Shown in pieces: positions 63,694-64,000 of a stretch of DNA of 64,000 bases. The translations under genes were made by a program, and so were the position numbers. The notes below the pieces were generated by a model that ran no database searches, had not been told where the DNA came from, and saw only the letters and a list, made by a program, of their open reading frames with translations. The DNA comes from CAVXFL01 sp963761015 (lineage in GTDB: Bacteria; Pseudomonadota; Alphaproteobacteria; Acetobacterales; Acetobacteraceae): the NCBI GenBank assembly GCA_963761015.1, contig CAVXFL010000001.1:15548-79547 (forward strand), in the 5' to 3' direction. Each line of letters starts with the position of its first letter. Position 1 is the first letter of the stretch.

Positions 63694-64000
63694 TTTGAGC
63701 ATAGGTGGCCGCTGACGATTATCACAATGAAACCTGTTGAGATGCAGCCGCACGTTCAATGTGTGCCTATTCCCGCGATCATATCTCGGTTAAGCCGAGT
63801 GCAGTCGGTTTCTCCCGAAGATCACCGCCACTTGGAGATTGTGGCCGTGGGAACACCAGATCGGGAAAACGGTAACTGACCCGATCTTCCACCTAGCTGG
63901 GATTGGACGTGCTGCCTTCACATTGCCGTGGAGCGCGAATTCAGGTAACCCCACAGCGAGATCAAGTTTCCCATACAGGGCGTTCTGCGACAGCGACACG
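63694..64000. other. Window edge, no assignable gene
   Basis: About 300 bases after IS copy 2. A minus-strand frame 63790-63999 (containing LYGKLDLAVGLPEFALHGN) is open to near the window end but is not recognised and lacks support. Nothing else seen. Confidence 0.3.

Noticed and set aside
1..64000. tRNA, rRNA or SRP RNA genes
   Set aside because: I looked for conserved tRNA T-loop and rRNA segments by eye and saw none; a covariance search would be needed to exclude small RNAs.

Overview
Organism and sequence quality. This is a high-GC chromosomal window from an alphaproteobacterium, most likely Acetobacteraceae or a close relative in the Rhodospirillales. The evidence is the block ffh-rpsP-rimM-trmD-rplS followed by leuC-leuD-leuB, a sorbosone-dehydrogenase-like enzyme, an HWE-type histidine kinase, DUF2934 and DUF1127 proteins, and palindromic repeats of the type common in that group. 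The assignment is an inference from gene content. At least fifteen otherwise good genes, including trmD and rplS, carry one-base frame breaks, mostly at G/C runs. I read these mainly as sequence errors, merge the two halves, and say so in each entry. No rRNA, tRNA or CRISPR array was found. Layout. 1-5,612: on the minus strand, an ABC-2 exporter cassette (ATPase, permease, GldG-like protein, DUF4340 protein) coupled to a Nudix hydrolase. 5,820-7,905: a minus-strand signalling cassette (methanogen-output-domain-like protein, HWE kinase, receiver protein), divergent from a periplasmic HtrA protease at 8,132. 9,886-13,740: cyclopropane fatty acid synthase, a methyltransferase remnant, DUF2934 protein, sorbosone dehydrogenase and a small lipoprotein. 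13,815-16,051: small genes and debris, including a Phd/VapC pair. 16,052-17,957: IS1634-family copy 1. 18,324-19,088: an AT-richer membrane/coiled-coil gene. 19,320-27,365: housekeeping core (SRP54, S16, RimM, TrmD, L19, leucine biosynthesis, QueC). 27,554-30,673: an AT-richer accessory islet coding an AIPR-family protein and a zinc-finger protein with a deaminase-like HAE...CxxC signature. 30,832-56,293: mainly metabolic and repair genes: MutY, a DciA-like protein, two SDRs, cytochrome c, an enolase-superfamily enzyme, HigBA, GH15 glucoamylase, Asd, a Crp/Fnr regulator, an HD protein, AIM24 protein, the ligase/exonuclease pair, HpcH/HpaI aldolase, MgtC protein, a 2-hydroxyacid dehydrogenase and hydantoinase A/B. 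56,298-64,000: a mobile-element graveyard with an antitoxin/IS256 remnant, an alpha/beta hydrolase, an intact IS256-family element inside a secreted-protein gene, a serine recombinase, and IS1634-family copy 2 in inverted orientation. How the genes work together. The leu genes encode the isopropylmalate isomerase and dehydrogenase steps of leucine synthesis, downstream of a ribosome-maturation operon. The exonuclease and ligase overlap and form a known repair module. The kinase, receiver and output protein overlap and probably form one signalling unit. The AIPR/deaminase-like pair between queC and mutY is the best candidate for an undescribed system, probably defence-related. Its function cannot be shown from sequence alone.
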